A DNA stretch of 48,433 bases, from IMG/VR virus record IMGVR_UViG_3300023210_000056, positions 1 to 48,433 of that record; one strand, given 5' to 3'. Below the pieces are notes generated by a model that was not told the DNA's origin, searched no databases, and saw nothing but the letters and a program-made list of their open reading frames with translations. Both the position numbers and the translations under genes were made by a program. Shown here piece by piece: positions 1 through 7,360 of this stretch. This DNA comes from a virus. The number at the start of each line of letters is the position of its first letter. Positions within the stretch are counted from its first letter, which is position 1.

Positions 1-74
1 TTAGCTTCACTAATTCTACAAATGGTAAAATATGTTTTCTGTGTGAAATCTTTTTTATGTTGTGTCCTACTCAT
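1..74 (-). CDS. Partial small protein, 5' end only
   Basis: An ATG at 74 opens a frame that stays open for 24 codons and runs off the left edge of the window. It begins MSRTQHKKDFTQKTYF and is basic. It is placed as a gene because the ATG is preceded by the same TAAACCAAAACAAAG leader found before four neighbouring genes, and the stop of the preceding gene lies only 43 bases upstream. The product is not recognised and most of the gene may lie outside the window. Confidence 0.6.
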   Translation of the reverse strand, partial: MSRTQHKKDFTQKTYFTICRISEA

Positions 75-89
75 CTTTGTTTTGGTTTA
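72..89 (-). promoter_or_regulatory. Conserved translational leader, copy 1
   Basis: On the minus strand this reads TAAACCAAAACAAAGATG, ending in the ATG of the partial gene at the left edge. It is identical to the copies at 349-366 and 626-643. There is no Shine-Dalgarno sequence, so this A-rich element probably serves as the ribosome-recruiting or regulatory site. Confidence 0.6.
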
Positions 90-117
90 GTGTGGTATAT
101 TTCTGTGTTAGCGGTAA

Positions 118-351
118 TTATACAGTTCTTGTCCGTATCTTTTCACTTTCCCATTTACAGTTGAGGCATTGCCAACATTTCTCACTATAAAATCTTTTGC
201 TAAATATGTTTGTTTCTTCAATTCTTGCAAGTGGTTTACTTATAATGTAAGGTTTAGAACAACTACCGCTAACACTATGTAAAAATAATGCTTGGTCTTT
301 GCTTATATTTGGCTTTGTTTCTCCTACTATACTGTGTTTACTTATCTTCAT
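118..351 (-). CDS. Small cysteine-containing protein, 77 aa, unknown
   Basis: This 77-residue basic protein is not recognised. Its C-terminal half holds CWQCLNC, with a further Cys near residue 31, so a small metal-binding site is possible but unproven. The start at 351 is supported by the conserved leader TAAACCAAAACAAAG directly before the ATG, and by a 4-base ATGA overlap with the stop of the upstream 55-aa gene, which suggests translational coupling. It belongs to the chain of tiny genes downstream of the metallophosphatase, a typical location for early host-takeover proteins, though no function can be assigned. Confidence 0.7.
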   Translation of the reverse strand: MKISKHSIVGETKPNISKDQALFLHSVSGSCSKPYIISKPLARIEETNIFSKRFYSEKCWQCLNCKWESEKIRTRTV

Positions 352-515
352 CTTTGTTTTGGTTTAATATCCCAACTTGATATCAATTCATAAAATTGTT
401 CTCTTGTAATTAGGGGTTCTTTTCCATTGATTAGAACATATTTCTTAAAAAAGTAGTACTTATCGTTCTTACATCTTTCAAGTTCTTCATTGTCTATGAT
501 TGTTTCTTTACTCAT
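348..515 (-). CDS. Small protein, 55 aa, unknown
   Basis: The frame starts at the ATG at 515 and ends in a TGA that overlaps the ATG of the next gene (ATGA). The product begins MSKETIIDNEELERCKND and includes an aromatic stretch KYYFFKKYVLINGKEPL. Its last residues, KPKQR, are encoded by the conserved leader of the downstream gene, so this leader is both coding and regulatory. The start is supported by a variant of the same leader upstream and by a 4-base overlap with the preceding 38-aa gene. No family is recognised. The KNDKYYFFKKY stretch faintly recalls the N-termini of phage terminase large subunits, but the protein is far too short to be one. Confidence 0.7.
   Translation of the reverse strand: MSKETIIDNEELERCKNDKYYFFKKYVLINGKEPLITREQFYELISSWDIKPKQR
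349..366 (-). promoter_or_regulatory. Conserved translational leader, copy 2
   Basis: The minus strand reads TAAACCAAAACAAAGATG, identical to copies 1 and 4. Here the leader lies inside the 3' end of the 55-aa gene, where it encodes the C-terminal KPKQR and the stop codon. Confidence 0.65.
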
Positions 516-628
516 CTTCTTTGTTTTTGTTTTAATTCTATTCTATTTAATTTAATATCTTCCAATGAGTAGTTCATATATTTCATTACCCATTTTTCTA
601 CTGATGTTAATTTTAATTCTTTACTCAT
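512..628 (-). CDS. Very small protein, 38 aa, unknown
   Basis: The frame runs from ATG at 628 to a TGA overlapping the next start codon. The product is basic and probably helical (MSKELKLTSVEKWVMKYM...), ending KQKQRR, a tail encoded by the leader of the next gene. Support comes from an exact copy of the TAAACCAAAACAAAG leader in front of the ATG, the ATGA overlap, and the shared MSKE start with its downstream neighbour. The similar starts may mean duplication or simply a shared initiation context. Function unknown. Confidence 0.65.
   Translation of the reverse strand: MSKELKLTSVEKWVMKYMNYSLEDIKLNRIELKQKQRR
513..534 (-). promoter_or_regulatory. Conserved translational leader, copy 3 (variant)
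   Basis: The minus strand reads TAAAACAAAAACAAAGAAGATG, a diverged version with three extra bases before the ATG. It overlaps the C-terminal codons of the 38-aa gene. Confidence 0.5.
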
Positions 629-643
629 CTTTGTTTTGGTTTA
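626..643 (-). promoter_or_regulatory. Conserved translational leader, copy 4
   Basis: The minus strand reads TAAACCAAAACAAAGATG. It lies between the stop of the metallophosphatase (649) and the 38-aa gene, so in this copy the element is not constrained by coding. That makes its exact identity to copies 1 and 2 more telling. Confidence 0.65.
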
Positions 644-648
644 TTATC

Positions 649-1458
649 TTATGTATATTTTACAATTGTTGCATATCCTATTTCAAATTCACCATCTGCA
701 TCAATAAGGTATTCACCACTAGGAAGAGTATCGATGTAGTAATACTTACCTCCAGTTGTTTTACCTTTAATGTCAATATGGTCTTGTTGTGTATGCCCAA
801 CAATTTGAATGTAATTTTTCTTTAAGTCTGTCTTCTTATTTACTCGTTGTAGTGATTTTGGTCTAATCCAAATTGGAGATTGCCAATCATCATCACCATA
901 ACCGTTTACTGGAATTCCTACATTTCTATCAGCACAATAATCAAAGGTGAATTCGTTTGGTTTGTAGTGAAACAAATCATTTAGATAGTCAGGTATCATT
1001 GACTCATCTGCATTATCCATTTTCCAAAATCCTACATCCTTTAAGAAGTCATTTCCAACCCCTGCATGTGTACATAATCTATTACCAATCAGCACAGACA
1101 TTTGAAAGCAGTTTTCATTCTCTCTAAAAAATTGTTCATATTGAAATGCCATAGTTGCTTGAAATCCCGCTGTACTACCTCTTCCTTTAATACCAGGCCA
1201 ATAATGAATATCGTGATTTCCTATTAAAAGATAAACCTTCTTTGATGGATCTTCACCCTTCTTTGATGTATCTAACTCTCGTTTCTTTTTAAACTCTACT
1301 ATCTTCTTAACATTATCTAACTGAACTACAGATGGAATGTCAAATGAATCAAAATAATCTCCAATGAAAACAATATTATCAGCATCATCGTGTTTTGCAA
1401 CGATTTCATTCCATACATCTCTACCATGAATGTCCCCTATATATATTGTCTTACTCAT
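649..1458 (-). CDS. Metallophosphatase (calcineurin-like, Ser/Thr phosphatase type)
   Basis: This 269-residue protein carries the full metallophosphoesterase motif set: GDIHGR (Asp9, His11), GDYFDS (Asp34), GNHD (residues 80-83), THAG (His131) and a late VGHT (near residue 222). These residues bind a two-metal centre that hydrolyses phosphoesters. The GDIHG and GNHD spacing resembles the lambda-phosphatase/PPP group, so the substrate may be phosphoprotein, but diadenosine polyphosphates or RNA ends are also possible. It is cytoplasmic, with no signal peptide. The start at 1458 is set by the conserved leader and by overlap with the 31-aa membrane gene. In phages such enzymes may reverse host signalling or repair RNA; which applies here cannot be read from sequence. 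Confidence 0.9.
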   Translation of the reverse strand: MSKTIYIGDIHGRDVWNEIVAKHDDADNIVFIGDYFDSFDIPSVVQLDNVKKIVEFKKKRELDTSKKGEDPSKKVYLLIGNHDIHYWPGIKGRGSTAGFQATMAFQYEQFFRENENCFQMSVLIGNRLCTHAGVGNDFLKDVGFWKMDNADESMIPDYLNDLFHYKPNEFTFDYCADRNVGIPVNGYGDDDWQSPIWIRPKSLQRVNKKTDLKKNYIQIVGHTQQDHIDIKGKTTGGKYYYIDTLPSGEYLIDADGEFEIGYATIVKYT

Positions 1459-1546
1459 CTTTATTTTGGTTTATGAAGTACATTATGACCCAATACAATA
1501 ACAATAATGTCATAACCCCCCAACCTATTAATAATAATTTAACCAT
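1451..1546 (-). CDS. Single-pass membrane micro-protein, 31 aa
   Basis: The frame from ATG 1546 encodes MVKLLLIGWGVMTLLLLYWV followed by IMYFINQNKDE. About 23 residues form one continuous hydrophobic helix, with a short charged C-terminal tail. The stop overlaps the first codons of the metallophosphatase (GATGAGTAA), consistent with coupled translation. The gene is too short for statistical support. The evidence is the clean membrane-helix composition, the overlap and the position in an otherwise gap-free gene chain. It could be a membrane-acting accessory protein, or a fortuitous frame in the trailer after the tRNA. Confidence 0.5.
   Translation of the reverse strand: MVKLLLIGWGVMTLLLLYWVIMYFINQNKDE
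1456..1473 (-). promoter_or_regulatory. Conserved translational leader, copy 5
   Basis: The minus strand reads TAAACCAAAATAAAGATG before the metallophosphatase start. It differs from copies 1, 2 and 4 at a single base. It also encodes the C-terminal residues of the 31-aa membrane protein. Confidence 0.6.
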
Positions 1547-1569
1547 TTTTTATTTTAATTTTTTGTTAG

Positions 1570-1643
1570 TACACCCACTAGGATTCGAACCTAGAATCTA
1601 CACATTAGAAGTGTGTTGCATTATCCAATTATGCTATGGGTGC
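1570..1643 (-). tRNA. tRNA-Arg (anticodon UCU)
   Basis: The 74-base minus-strand sequence folds as a complete cloverleaf. The acceptor GCACCCA pairs with TGGGTGT (the first pair is G-U), the D stem is GCAT/ATGC, the anticodon stem is ACACA/TGTGT with loop CTTCTAA, and the T stem is CTAGG/CCTAG with loop TTCGAAT. The anticodon TCT reads AGA, the favoured arginine codon in AT-rich coding sequence such as this. CCA is not encoded. The 3' end of the 48-aa gene overlaps the acceptor arm by 10 bases. It probably supplements host arginine decoding during infection. Confidence 0.93.
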
Positions 1644-1780
1644 ATATTGAAGTATTCAATGACGTACTTTGCATAAGAAGTAAGGACATCGGAACCTTCA
1701 AATATAAACATATCTTCACCACTTTTAAGTGCTTTATTGTAAGATTGTTTAAAATCGATTATATTATTTTTATTAATCAT
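1634..1780 (-). CDS. Small protein, 48 aa, unknown
   Basis: The frame begins at ATG 1780 (MINKNNIIDFKQSYNKALKS) and ends MHP-stop inside the acceptor arm of the tRNA. The composition is that of a soluble helical protein, with a terminal TSYAKYVIEYFNM segment. Its start overlaps the stop of the upstream 58-aa gene by several bases, so the two are probably co-translated from the promoter at 1954-1983. The product is not recognised. Overlap with the tRNA means one transcript cannot serve fully as both intact message and tRNA. Confidence 0.65.
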   Translation of the reverse strand: MINKNNIIDFKQSYNKALKSGEDMFIFEGSDVLTSYAKYVIEYFNMHP

Positions 1781-1949
1781 TTTCAATAGTATTAACACCC
1801 ATAGTTGGGTTACATTTACATTGACTCTGTAATGACTTATGATAACTTTTAGTTACCTCATCTAATCTCTCTAAAAGATCTTCTATTCTTTCTTCTTTCT
1901 CATCGATTATTTTATATAATCTATTGTTTTCTTCTTCTAATTCTTTCAT
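1773..1949 (-). CDS. Small coiled-coil protein, 58 aa
   Basis: Residues 1-40 are almost entirely charged heptad-like sequence (MKELEEENNRLYKIIDEKEE and onward), predicting a coiled coil. The C-terminus holds a CKC motif near residues 45-47. The start at 1949 lies five bases after a perfect TATATTTG -7 element, so the transcript is nearly leaderless. It is the first gene of the small-gene transcription unit leading into the tRNA and metallophosphatase. The function is unknown; short coiled-coil phage proteins often bind host machinery. Confidence 0.72.
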   Translation of the reverse strand: MKELEEENNRLYKIIDEKEERIEDLLERLDEVTKSYHKSLQSQCKCNPTMGVNTIEND

Positions 1950-1953
1950 AATT

Positions 1954-1983
1954 CAAATATACATAATTTATTTTAAATACCAA
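1954..1983 (-). promoter_or_regulatory. Bacteroidota-type promoter (TTG-N19-TATATTTG)
   Basis: The minus strand has TTG at 1983-1981 and TATATTTG at 1961-1954, separated by exactly 19 bases. This matches the known Bacteroidota primary sigma consensus TTG / TAnnTTTG. It sits just downstream of the stop of the 54-aa gene and drives the 58-aa gene, the tRNA region and probably the metallophosphatase chain. Confidence 0.82.
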
Positions 1984-1988
1984 AATTT

Positions 1989-2153
1989 TTAACTGTATTT
2001 TATAGAAATCTGATATATTTCTTCTTCTAATTCTTTAGCGGATATTATACCATCATTAAAATCTTCATTAAATCCTTCACACCGTATGGAATCCTCTACT
2101 GAAATCCCTCTTAATATTTTTTTCCACTTTATATGGATTTCTTCTTCATTCAT
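1989..2153 (-). CDS. Small acidic protein, 54 aa, unknown
   Basis: The frame starts at ATG 2153 (MNEEEIHIKWKKILRGISVE) and ends at a TAA at 1989. It is acidic with no hydrophobic segment. It follows the primase stop by 18 bases in the same direction and is the last gene of the primase unit, directly before the next promoter. No family is recognised. Support is its clean fit between two genes and a normal amino acid composition. Confidence 0.6.
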   Translation of the reverse strand: MNEEEIHIKWKKILRGISVEDSIRCEGFNEDFNDGIISAKELEEEIYQISIKYS

Positions 2154-2171
2154 AACTTAAAATATTTTAAA

Positions 2172-3125
2172 CTACAATATACTTTCTTTTATTTTTTTTG
2201 CACTATTTAAAACTTTTAACACACCTTTACTACCTAATTTATTATAAATGTCTGATATGTCGTAACCTTCAGGTACTTTAACAATTAAAACCCTACCCAT
2301 AAGTTTTGTGGAATTTAACCTCCTATATAATTTAATTGAGTCTTCATAAGCGTCAGAATCTAGTAATATAATAACTTTACACTCACAATTTTTAACAACT
2401 TTAGAAAAAAGATTATCACTAATGACTTTCCCTAATAATGGTAAACTATTAGGTACTACAATATGATCAAATACCCCCTCAACCAAATATACATTGGCGT
2501 CCCAATTAACTAACCACTCGTTAAATATTATTTCACTCTTAGAAACATCAGGGTTTTTATATTTTAATTTATTGTATTTATCATAACTTCTACCAGAATA
2601 ATAATTTACATCTCCGTATATATCGTAAGAAGGGAATATTATTCTACCACCATACTCACCATAAGAACAATACCCTATATTATATTTTTCTATGATATCT
2701 AAACCAATATTTCTCTTTTTTAAGTAAGACATCGCAGATTTATACCCCTTCTCTTCTCTTTCTATTGTTAATGGGGTAAATTCATTTGGTAAACCATCTA
2801 TAGTCTTTTTCTCAATATCGGGTTTATGGTACTGAATTAGATCTGGAGTAATTAATTTATACTTTTTAAGGAGATCCTTATTACCATATTCTTTAATTAA
2901 CTTATATATTGTCCCATGTGTCTCATGTGTTTCAGAACAAGACCAACATTTAAAGACGTTAAAATTGTAATTAACTTCTAAATTACCTTTACCGTCACCA
3001 TCACTTAAACCCTTAACATCGTAAGAACATACTGGACAATCAAAGGATATTTGAGAGGTATTAGTATTGTGTTTTTTAGAGTTACCTAAACAATTTTCTA
3101 ATATTTCTACTACTAATTCTGACAT
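2172..3125 (-). CDS. DNA primase (zinc ribbon plus TOPRIM)
   Basis: This 317-residue enzyme would lay RNA primers for lagging-strand synthesis with the phage helicase. The N-terminal zinc ribbon has Cys30, Cys33 (CPVC) and Cys60, Cys63 (CWSC). The central region (about 110-200) corresponds to the RNA polymerase part of DnaG-type primases. The TOPRIM fold shows VEG (Glu216) and LDSD (Asp256, Asp258), the metal-binding acidic residues. It is shorter than bacterial DnaG and close in size to T4 gp61-type phage primases. The start at 3125 lies just after a perfect Bacteroidota promoter. The replicative helicase is encoded elsewhere, at 34571-35956, so primase and helicase are separate proteins. 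Confidence 0.9.
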   Translation of the reverse strand: MSELVVEILENCLGNSKKHNTNTSQISFDCPVCSYDVKGLSDGDGKGNLEVNYNFNVFKCWSCSETHETHGTIYKLIKEYGNKDLLKKYKLITPDLIQYHKPDIEKKTIDGLPNEFTPLTIEREEKGYKSAMSYLKKRNIGLDIIEKYNIGYCSYGEYGGRIIFPSYDIYGDVNYYSGRSYDKYNKLKYKNPDVSKSEIIFNEWLVNWDANVYLVEGVFDHIVVPNSLPLLGKVISDNLFSKVVKNCECKVIILLDSDAYEDSIKLYRRLNSTKLMGRVLIVKVPEGYDISDIYNKLGSKGVLKVLNSAKKIKESIL

Positions 3126-3132
3126 TTAATTA

Positions 3133-3162
3133 CAAATATACTAATTAATATCTAAAATACAA
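3133..3162 (-). promoter_or_regulatory. Bacteroidota-type promoter (TTG-N19-TATATTTG)
   Basis: The minus strand has TTG at 3162-3160, exactly 19 bases, then TATATTTG at 3140-3133, seven bases before the primase start codon. It fills the 40-base gap between the RuvC-like nuclease gene and the primase. Confidence 0.85.
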
Positions 3163-3165
3163 AAT

Positions 3166-3798
3166 TTATTTCCACTTACCTTCTTTATGCATTTGACCTA
3201 AGACACATGCATATGCGTCTGTCATATCATAATTTTCTTTGGATAGTTTTTGGTGTTTATTATATAACCATACAATTTGTGGTTCTTTTTCATTCACTTT
3301 TTCCCATATAATTTGCTTCTTATCTATATCATATGAATGACCACCAAATAACACTGGGTTTTTCTTAGAAAGTTCTTTTTCAGTGTAAGGTTCGCCTTTT
3401 TTATTAATCTTTCTTATGTCCATTAGTTCGGGAAATGCATATTTTCTAGCATCATAAGAAGAAATAAAGTCTGGTACAATATTTAACACCTCATAAACTG
3501 CTTTACATATTAAACCATTAAACCTTAATAATGTCGCTACAGTATTTACGTTATTTGATCTAACTAAAGGTTCTTCAATAATTACCCTATCAATATCTAT
3601 GTCGCTATATTTTTCTAAAAAATCGTGCTGAAATATGTCTGATTTTTTTATTAGTAACTCAATGTTACTGGATGGTTTTGGTTTTACTATTGGTGTGATG
3701 TGTGTTAACAATTGTAACTTCCCATTATCACCAAAATCTTCAAATAATGATATACCAATAGTCTTGGTAGATACATCTAACCCTAAAATTCTACTCAT
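3166..3798 (-). CDS. RuvC-like Holliday junction resolvase / RNase H-fold nuclease
   Basis: This 210-residue protein has the acidic signature of the RuvC/RNase H fold: LGLDVSTKTIGISLF (Asp8) on strand 1, VIIEEPL (Glu75/Glu76) on strand 4, and DMTDAYACVLG (Asp191/Asp194) on the last helix. These would hold two magnesium ions for cleaving branched DNA. Cleaving junctions before packaging is the expected role, filled in T4 by the unrelated gp49. It follows the fibre-like gene at 3819 by 20 bases and precedes the primase promoter. A different junction-specific nuclease of the same fold remains possible, because the middle of the protein is not diagnostic. Confidence 0.82.
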   Translation of the reverse strand: MSRILGLDVSTKTIGISLFEDFGDNGKLQLLTHITPIVKPKPSSNIELLIKKSDIFQHDFLEKYSDIDIDRVIIEEPLVRSNNVNTVATLLRFNGLICKAVYEVLNIVPDFISSYDARKYAFPELMDIRKINKKGEPYTEKELSKKNPVLFGGHSYDIDKKQIIWEKVNEKEPQIVWLYNKHQKLSKENYDMTDAYACVLGQMHKEGKWK

Positions 3799-3818
3799 TT
3801 TAAAAACTTTATACTTCT

Positions 3819-5114
3819 TTATATTATAATTTGTACGTCAAATATTACATAATCATTTTTACATTTAACTATTTGTCTATCAGTTTTACCTATCGCCAAT
3901 ACATTGCCACTAACATCTGTTATAGCCACCTCACTAATCCTAACATCATCAGACAATCTAAATGTAGTGTTCTGAGTATTATAAAATTCACCTCTAGCTG
4001 CAATACAAACAATATTCTGTACTAAATCGTTTTGTATGCTATCAACAACTGAATTATAAGTGTTGGCAGAATAATAGTAAAGGCCTAATGGTGTAGTAAT
4101 TGTATTAGTATCGGTATCACCACTAAAATTAGTCGCAATATTGTTTACTATAGTTGGGTCAGTAATAGCAAAAATACCTTTATCTAAATATATGACACCA
4201 GCAATTTTATCCACATTAATACCAGTTGCTGGTATGTTTTGAACATTTATAGTCTCTTTGAACCCTTGACTAAATGGTTTAAATGAATCATAACCTGTTG
4301 ACCAACTTCTAGTTGCATCATTATTAGGTTTTTGTATGTCATCAGATACTAGATAGCTAACATTAATTTGATTCCCAAATAATGTTTGTGGGTAACTACT
4401 ATTGTCTTTATATTGAGCATCTAATGTACTATTAGATATTGTAGTTTTTGGGAATGTTGAATATAGTGTATAAGTAGTTATACCAGTAGCAGTTCCACCA
4501 GTAGTGTAACCAGTATAAACAGGTAAATCTATTTTAACTGACCTACCATCTATCATCTCACCATATTGTTCATTATTAATGACACCTAACAATAAATCAC
4601 TATTACCTAAACCACTAAATGGTGTATCACTCCAACCCCCATTTTGTGAGTTGGTGTTGGTAAAGATATTAACATTAGCTGAATTTATTGGTAAACTTAA
4701 ACTTTTGAATAAATTTGTAAAATCACTACTAGTACCACTTTTAACAATATTAACATATGTTAGGTTTGATCCACTTACCGTTGTTTCCCCAACCAACCTT
4801 AATGTTAATTCTAGTGCGGAAGATCCAGGTTCAACAGATTTTTTAGTTGTAGGTGCAGTTGTAACATATAATTTACTATTTACCCCTACCCCTTCGGCAA
4901 TATTATCATTAGTGCTACCATTATACCCTAAATCACCACTATTAACTGGAATTTTACCAGATGGTAATATTGCACTTGTAGTGTAGTTCGCGTCTGAATC
5001 ACCTAAAATGAAATGTGAAAAAATATTATTGTTATTCTGTATTAATCTTTCCCTACCTAATTTTGTTAATCTAGCAGTTATTGTAATTGTAGTTGCACTA
5101 TTTATAAATCCCAT
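3819..5114 (-). CDS. Fibre-like tail protein, 431 aa (paralogue of the next gene)
   Basis: The N-terminal ~45 residues (TTITITARLTKLGRERL ... ILGDSDANY) and C-terminal ~50 residues (DDVRISEVAITD ... VLAIGKTDRQI) match the ends of the 743-residue product upstream, while the middles differ. The layout recalls phage tail-fibre attachment domains with a GLALLA...VGDG pattern, so a baseplate-anchored fibre or decoration protein is likely. The middle is rich in Thr, Ser, Asn and Gly, as in beta-rich fibres. It lies last in the tail block, ten bases after its paralogue. The exact location on the virion is not shown by sequence. Confidence 0.7.
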   Translation of the reverse strand: MGFINSATTITITARLTKLGRERLIQNNNNIFSHFILGDSDANYTTSAILPSGKIPVNSGDLGYNGSTNDNIAEGVGVNSKLYVTTAPTTKKSVEPGSSALELTLRLVGETTVSGSNLTYVNIVKSGTSSDFTNLFKSLSLPINSANVNIFTNTNSQNGGWSDTPFSGLGNSDLLLGVINNEQYGEMIDGRSVKIDLPVYTGYTTGGTATGITTYTLYSTFPKTTISNSTLDAQYKDNSSYPQTLFGNQINVSYLVSDDIQKPNNDATRSWSTGYDSFKPFSQGFKETINVQNIPATGINVDKIAGVIYLDKGIFAITDPTIVNNIATNFSGDTDTNTITTPLGLYYYSANTYNSVVDSIQNDLVQNIVCIAARGEFYNTQNTTFRLSDDVRISEVAITDVSGNVLAIGKTDRQIVKCKNDYVIFDVQIII

Positions 5115-5124
5115 CTTTTTTTAT

Positions 5125-7356
5125 TTAAAAATCTATTGTTAATTCTAATGACGCAGTAGTAGAATTAGCAATTCTAATTGGTCTAGATAATTTACCTACT
5201 AAAACTAAATTCTGATTACTATCTAATATACCTACTTCACTAACATACCTATCATCCCCAAAATCATATGTAGGGTTACTACTACTAGATATTGAAGCTC
5301 CGTTTATGTTAATATTAAATAATGTTTTATATATAGTGGCTCCTATATATGTTTTTAAGTTACCATAAAACAATCTTTCATCACCAAACGTCATTTTACC
5401 ATAATTAGAAGCCGAAGACATATCTAATTCATTACCTAAATTAAACGTTGTCGCTGAAGCTCCACTATATAGCCCACCTGTTAATATAAACCCAGTTGTA
5501 TTAGGGTTTTGGTTCTCTAAAAGGAGTGGGTTAATTGTTTCACCAGTAACATCAGTAATATTAATAGATGTGAAATCCACTACTCTCCATTTGGATGGGT
5601 CTGGTCTATTAGTATTTGTTTTATTAATTACTTGTGTTAATAATTTAAAGTTGTCCGCATAAAAACCATATCCATCATACCCTACAGACTCTCGTTTTCT
5701 CATATATGGTAATTGACCCACATTGTTAATTCTAAACTGAACATCTTTATCAGAATTAGTTGTATTGTCTAACACAGTATATCTTTGATTAGGTAATGTG
5801 GGTGTTGTAACCGTTGTTGTACCCGTAGAACCCGTACCTGTGTTTGATAACCAATATGTCATATATAAACTTTCTCCTGCTTTTAACACACCAGTACAAT
5901 TACCATCTACTGAACTTACTAATTCACCTGTTAAATCAGGTAAAGTATAATTCCTATTTGATTTGTACGACATTGAAGCTAATAACTCTTCGTTATCAAT
6001 TACCACTATTTTTAATTGTGGGAATACTTTACCTACTACTAAAGGTTGGGTTGGCGTGACTGACATACCACTAAACTCTATTAAGTCATAATATTCGATA
6101 TCGTTATTAGTGGCAATTGTTTTTAAAACAGTATCAGAAACGAATTTCATACCTAATGTAGTCCCACTACCAGTACCTTCATTTCTTCTATGCCACATAA
6201 CAGGGATATCTAAACTTAATAACTTATTAGATTCTTCATCTATATAAAATTGTTCACCATAAAAGTTTGATATACAACTATTAGTGTAATGTAAAATACA
6301 TATACCCTTCTGAAATGGATCCATATAACTAATAGAATCTAATTTAGAACCAGTAGTTGATACAGTTAATGTATCGTTATACCCTAAGTATTGTTTAGTA
6401 CCCATAAATTGTTCAGAACCAAATAAAGTGTGTTCGTGATAATTTATAGGTGAATCTTTATATTGACCCACTAAGTTTTCCACCCACACATTATTCATAT
6501 TCCATACAGGAATATTTTCTACACATATGTCACAACTACTATCAAATGATAATGTACCTGTATTCCAATATGCAGTTAATGAACTTAACCCATAATAATT
6601 ATCTTCAGGATTATTACCCCCTGGAATAGTATAATAAGATATAATTGTACCCGAATATGCACTTAGTGTAGGTAATACCCTATCAACTTTAATTGTTGTA
6701 CCACTAATTTCAGTAATATTATAAAAAGTATTTATAGTTGCCGCAGTCATAGTATCACCACTATTATTACCCAATGTAGGATTAGAAAATTTAAATACTA
6801 TGTAATCGTTTACACTTGTCGCTGTAAGTGCGGTGTCTAACGTTAATTGACCTTGAGTATAAGGTGTTAAATCAACAGAACCGTCAAAATTACCTAAATC
6901 GATTGTACCACTTTCTTTAATAAATTCTGTAGTTGTAACCGCAGAAAGACCTAATTCTACAGATGACCCTGAGAAAAATCCTCTATCAGCGGCTTGATTA
7001 CTTACTAAACCTTTTATTAGTTGTATGTTACTTTGTTGGTTTAAGGGAAAAATAAATTGATTACTCTGATTTAATAAGAAGGTTGAAAAGAATGGGTTAT
7101 CGTCTTTAGGTCTTAATACCTGTGAAAAAATATTTTTAACAATGTTACCATCAGCCTCAGGAAACCAAAATTCCCCTGTAGAAGCACCTATACTTGGAAC
7201 AAATTGTGACCATCCCTTAACATACCCATAATCAACTTCTGAATCACCAATCATGTAATTATTAAACGATAATTGCCCTTTAGCTAACTGCTCTCTACCT
7301 ATGTCAGTTAATTTTACCCTTACTAATGTCGTACTTTGTTTATTTATGTAACTCAT
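5125..7356 (-). CDS. Fibre-like tail protein, 743 aa (paralogue of the neighbour)
   Basis: The N-terminus (STTLVRVKLTDIGREQLAKG ... YMIGDSEVDYG) and the C-terminus (DDRYVSEVGILDSNQNLVLVGKLSRPI) are shared with the 431-residue neighbour. This supports a conserved virion-attachment end and a conserved distal end around different central regions. The central part is Ser/Thr/Asn-rich and beta-like. Unusually for this genome the start has a clear Shine-Dalgarno sequence (AAGGAG, five bases before ATG) and a TATTTATA box upstream, suggesting high expression. It is probably a tail fibre or baseplate-associated receptor-binding protein. Confidence 0.7.
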   Translation of the reverse strand: MSYINKQSTTLVRVKLTDIGREQLAKGQLSFNNYMIGDSEVDYGYVKGWSQFVPSIGASTGEFWFPEADGNIVKNIFSQVLRPKDDNPFFSTFLLNQSNQFIFPLNQQSNIQLIKGLVSNQAADRGFFSGSSVELGLSAVTTTEFIKESGTIDLGNFDGSVDLTPYTQGQLTLDTALTATSVNDYIVFKFSNPTLGNNSGDTMTAATINTFYNITEISGTTIKVDRVLPTLSAYSGTIISYYTIPGGNNPEDNYYGLSSLTAYWNTGTLSFDSSCDICVENIPVWNMNNVWVENLVGQYKDSPINYHEHTLFGSEQFMGTKQYLGYNDTLTVSTTGSKLDSISYMDPFQKGICILHYTNSCISNFYGEQFYIDEESNKLLSLDIPVMWHRRNEGTGSGTTLGMKFVSDTVLKTIATNNDIEYYDLIEFSGMSVTPTQPLVVGKVFPQLKIVVIDNEELLASMSYKSNRNYTLPDLTGELVSSVDGNCTGVLKAGESLYMTYWLSNTGTGSTGTTTVTTPTLPNQRYTVLDNTTNSDKDVQFRINNVGQLPYMRKRESVGYDGYGFYADNFKLLTQVINKTNTNRPDPSKWRVVDFTSINITDVTGETINPLLLENQNPNTTGFILTGGLYSGASATTFNLGNELDMSSASNYGKMTFGDERLFYGNLKTYIGATIYKTLFNININGASISSSSNPTYDFGDDRYVSEVGILDSNQNLVLVGKLSRPIRIANSTTASLELTIDF

Positions 7357-7360
7357 TACT

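Noticed and set aside
348-515. 55-aa protein as a terminase fragment (KNDKYYFFKKY resemblance)
   Set aside because: The resemblance is short, no Walker motifs occur anywhere nearby, and the gene is intact with its own leader and overlaps.
565-825. Hydrophobic plus-strand frame of 86 residues over the metallophosphatase 3' end
   Set aside because: It is antisense to a well-supported enzyme and to the 38-aa gene, with composition typical of reversed AT-rich coding sequence.
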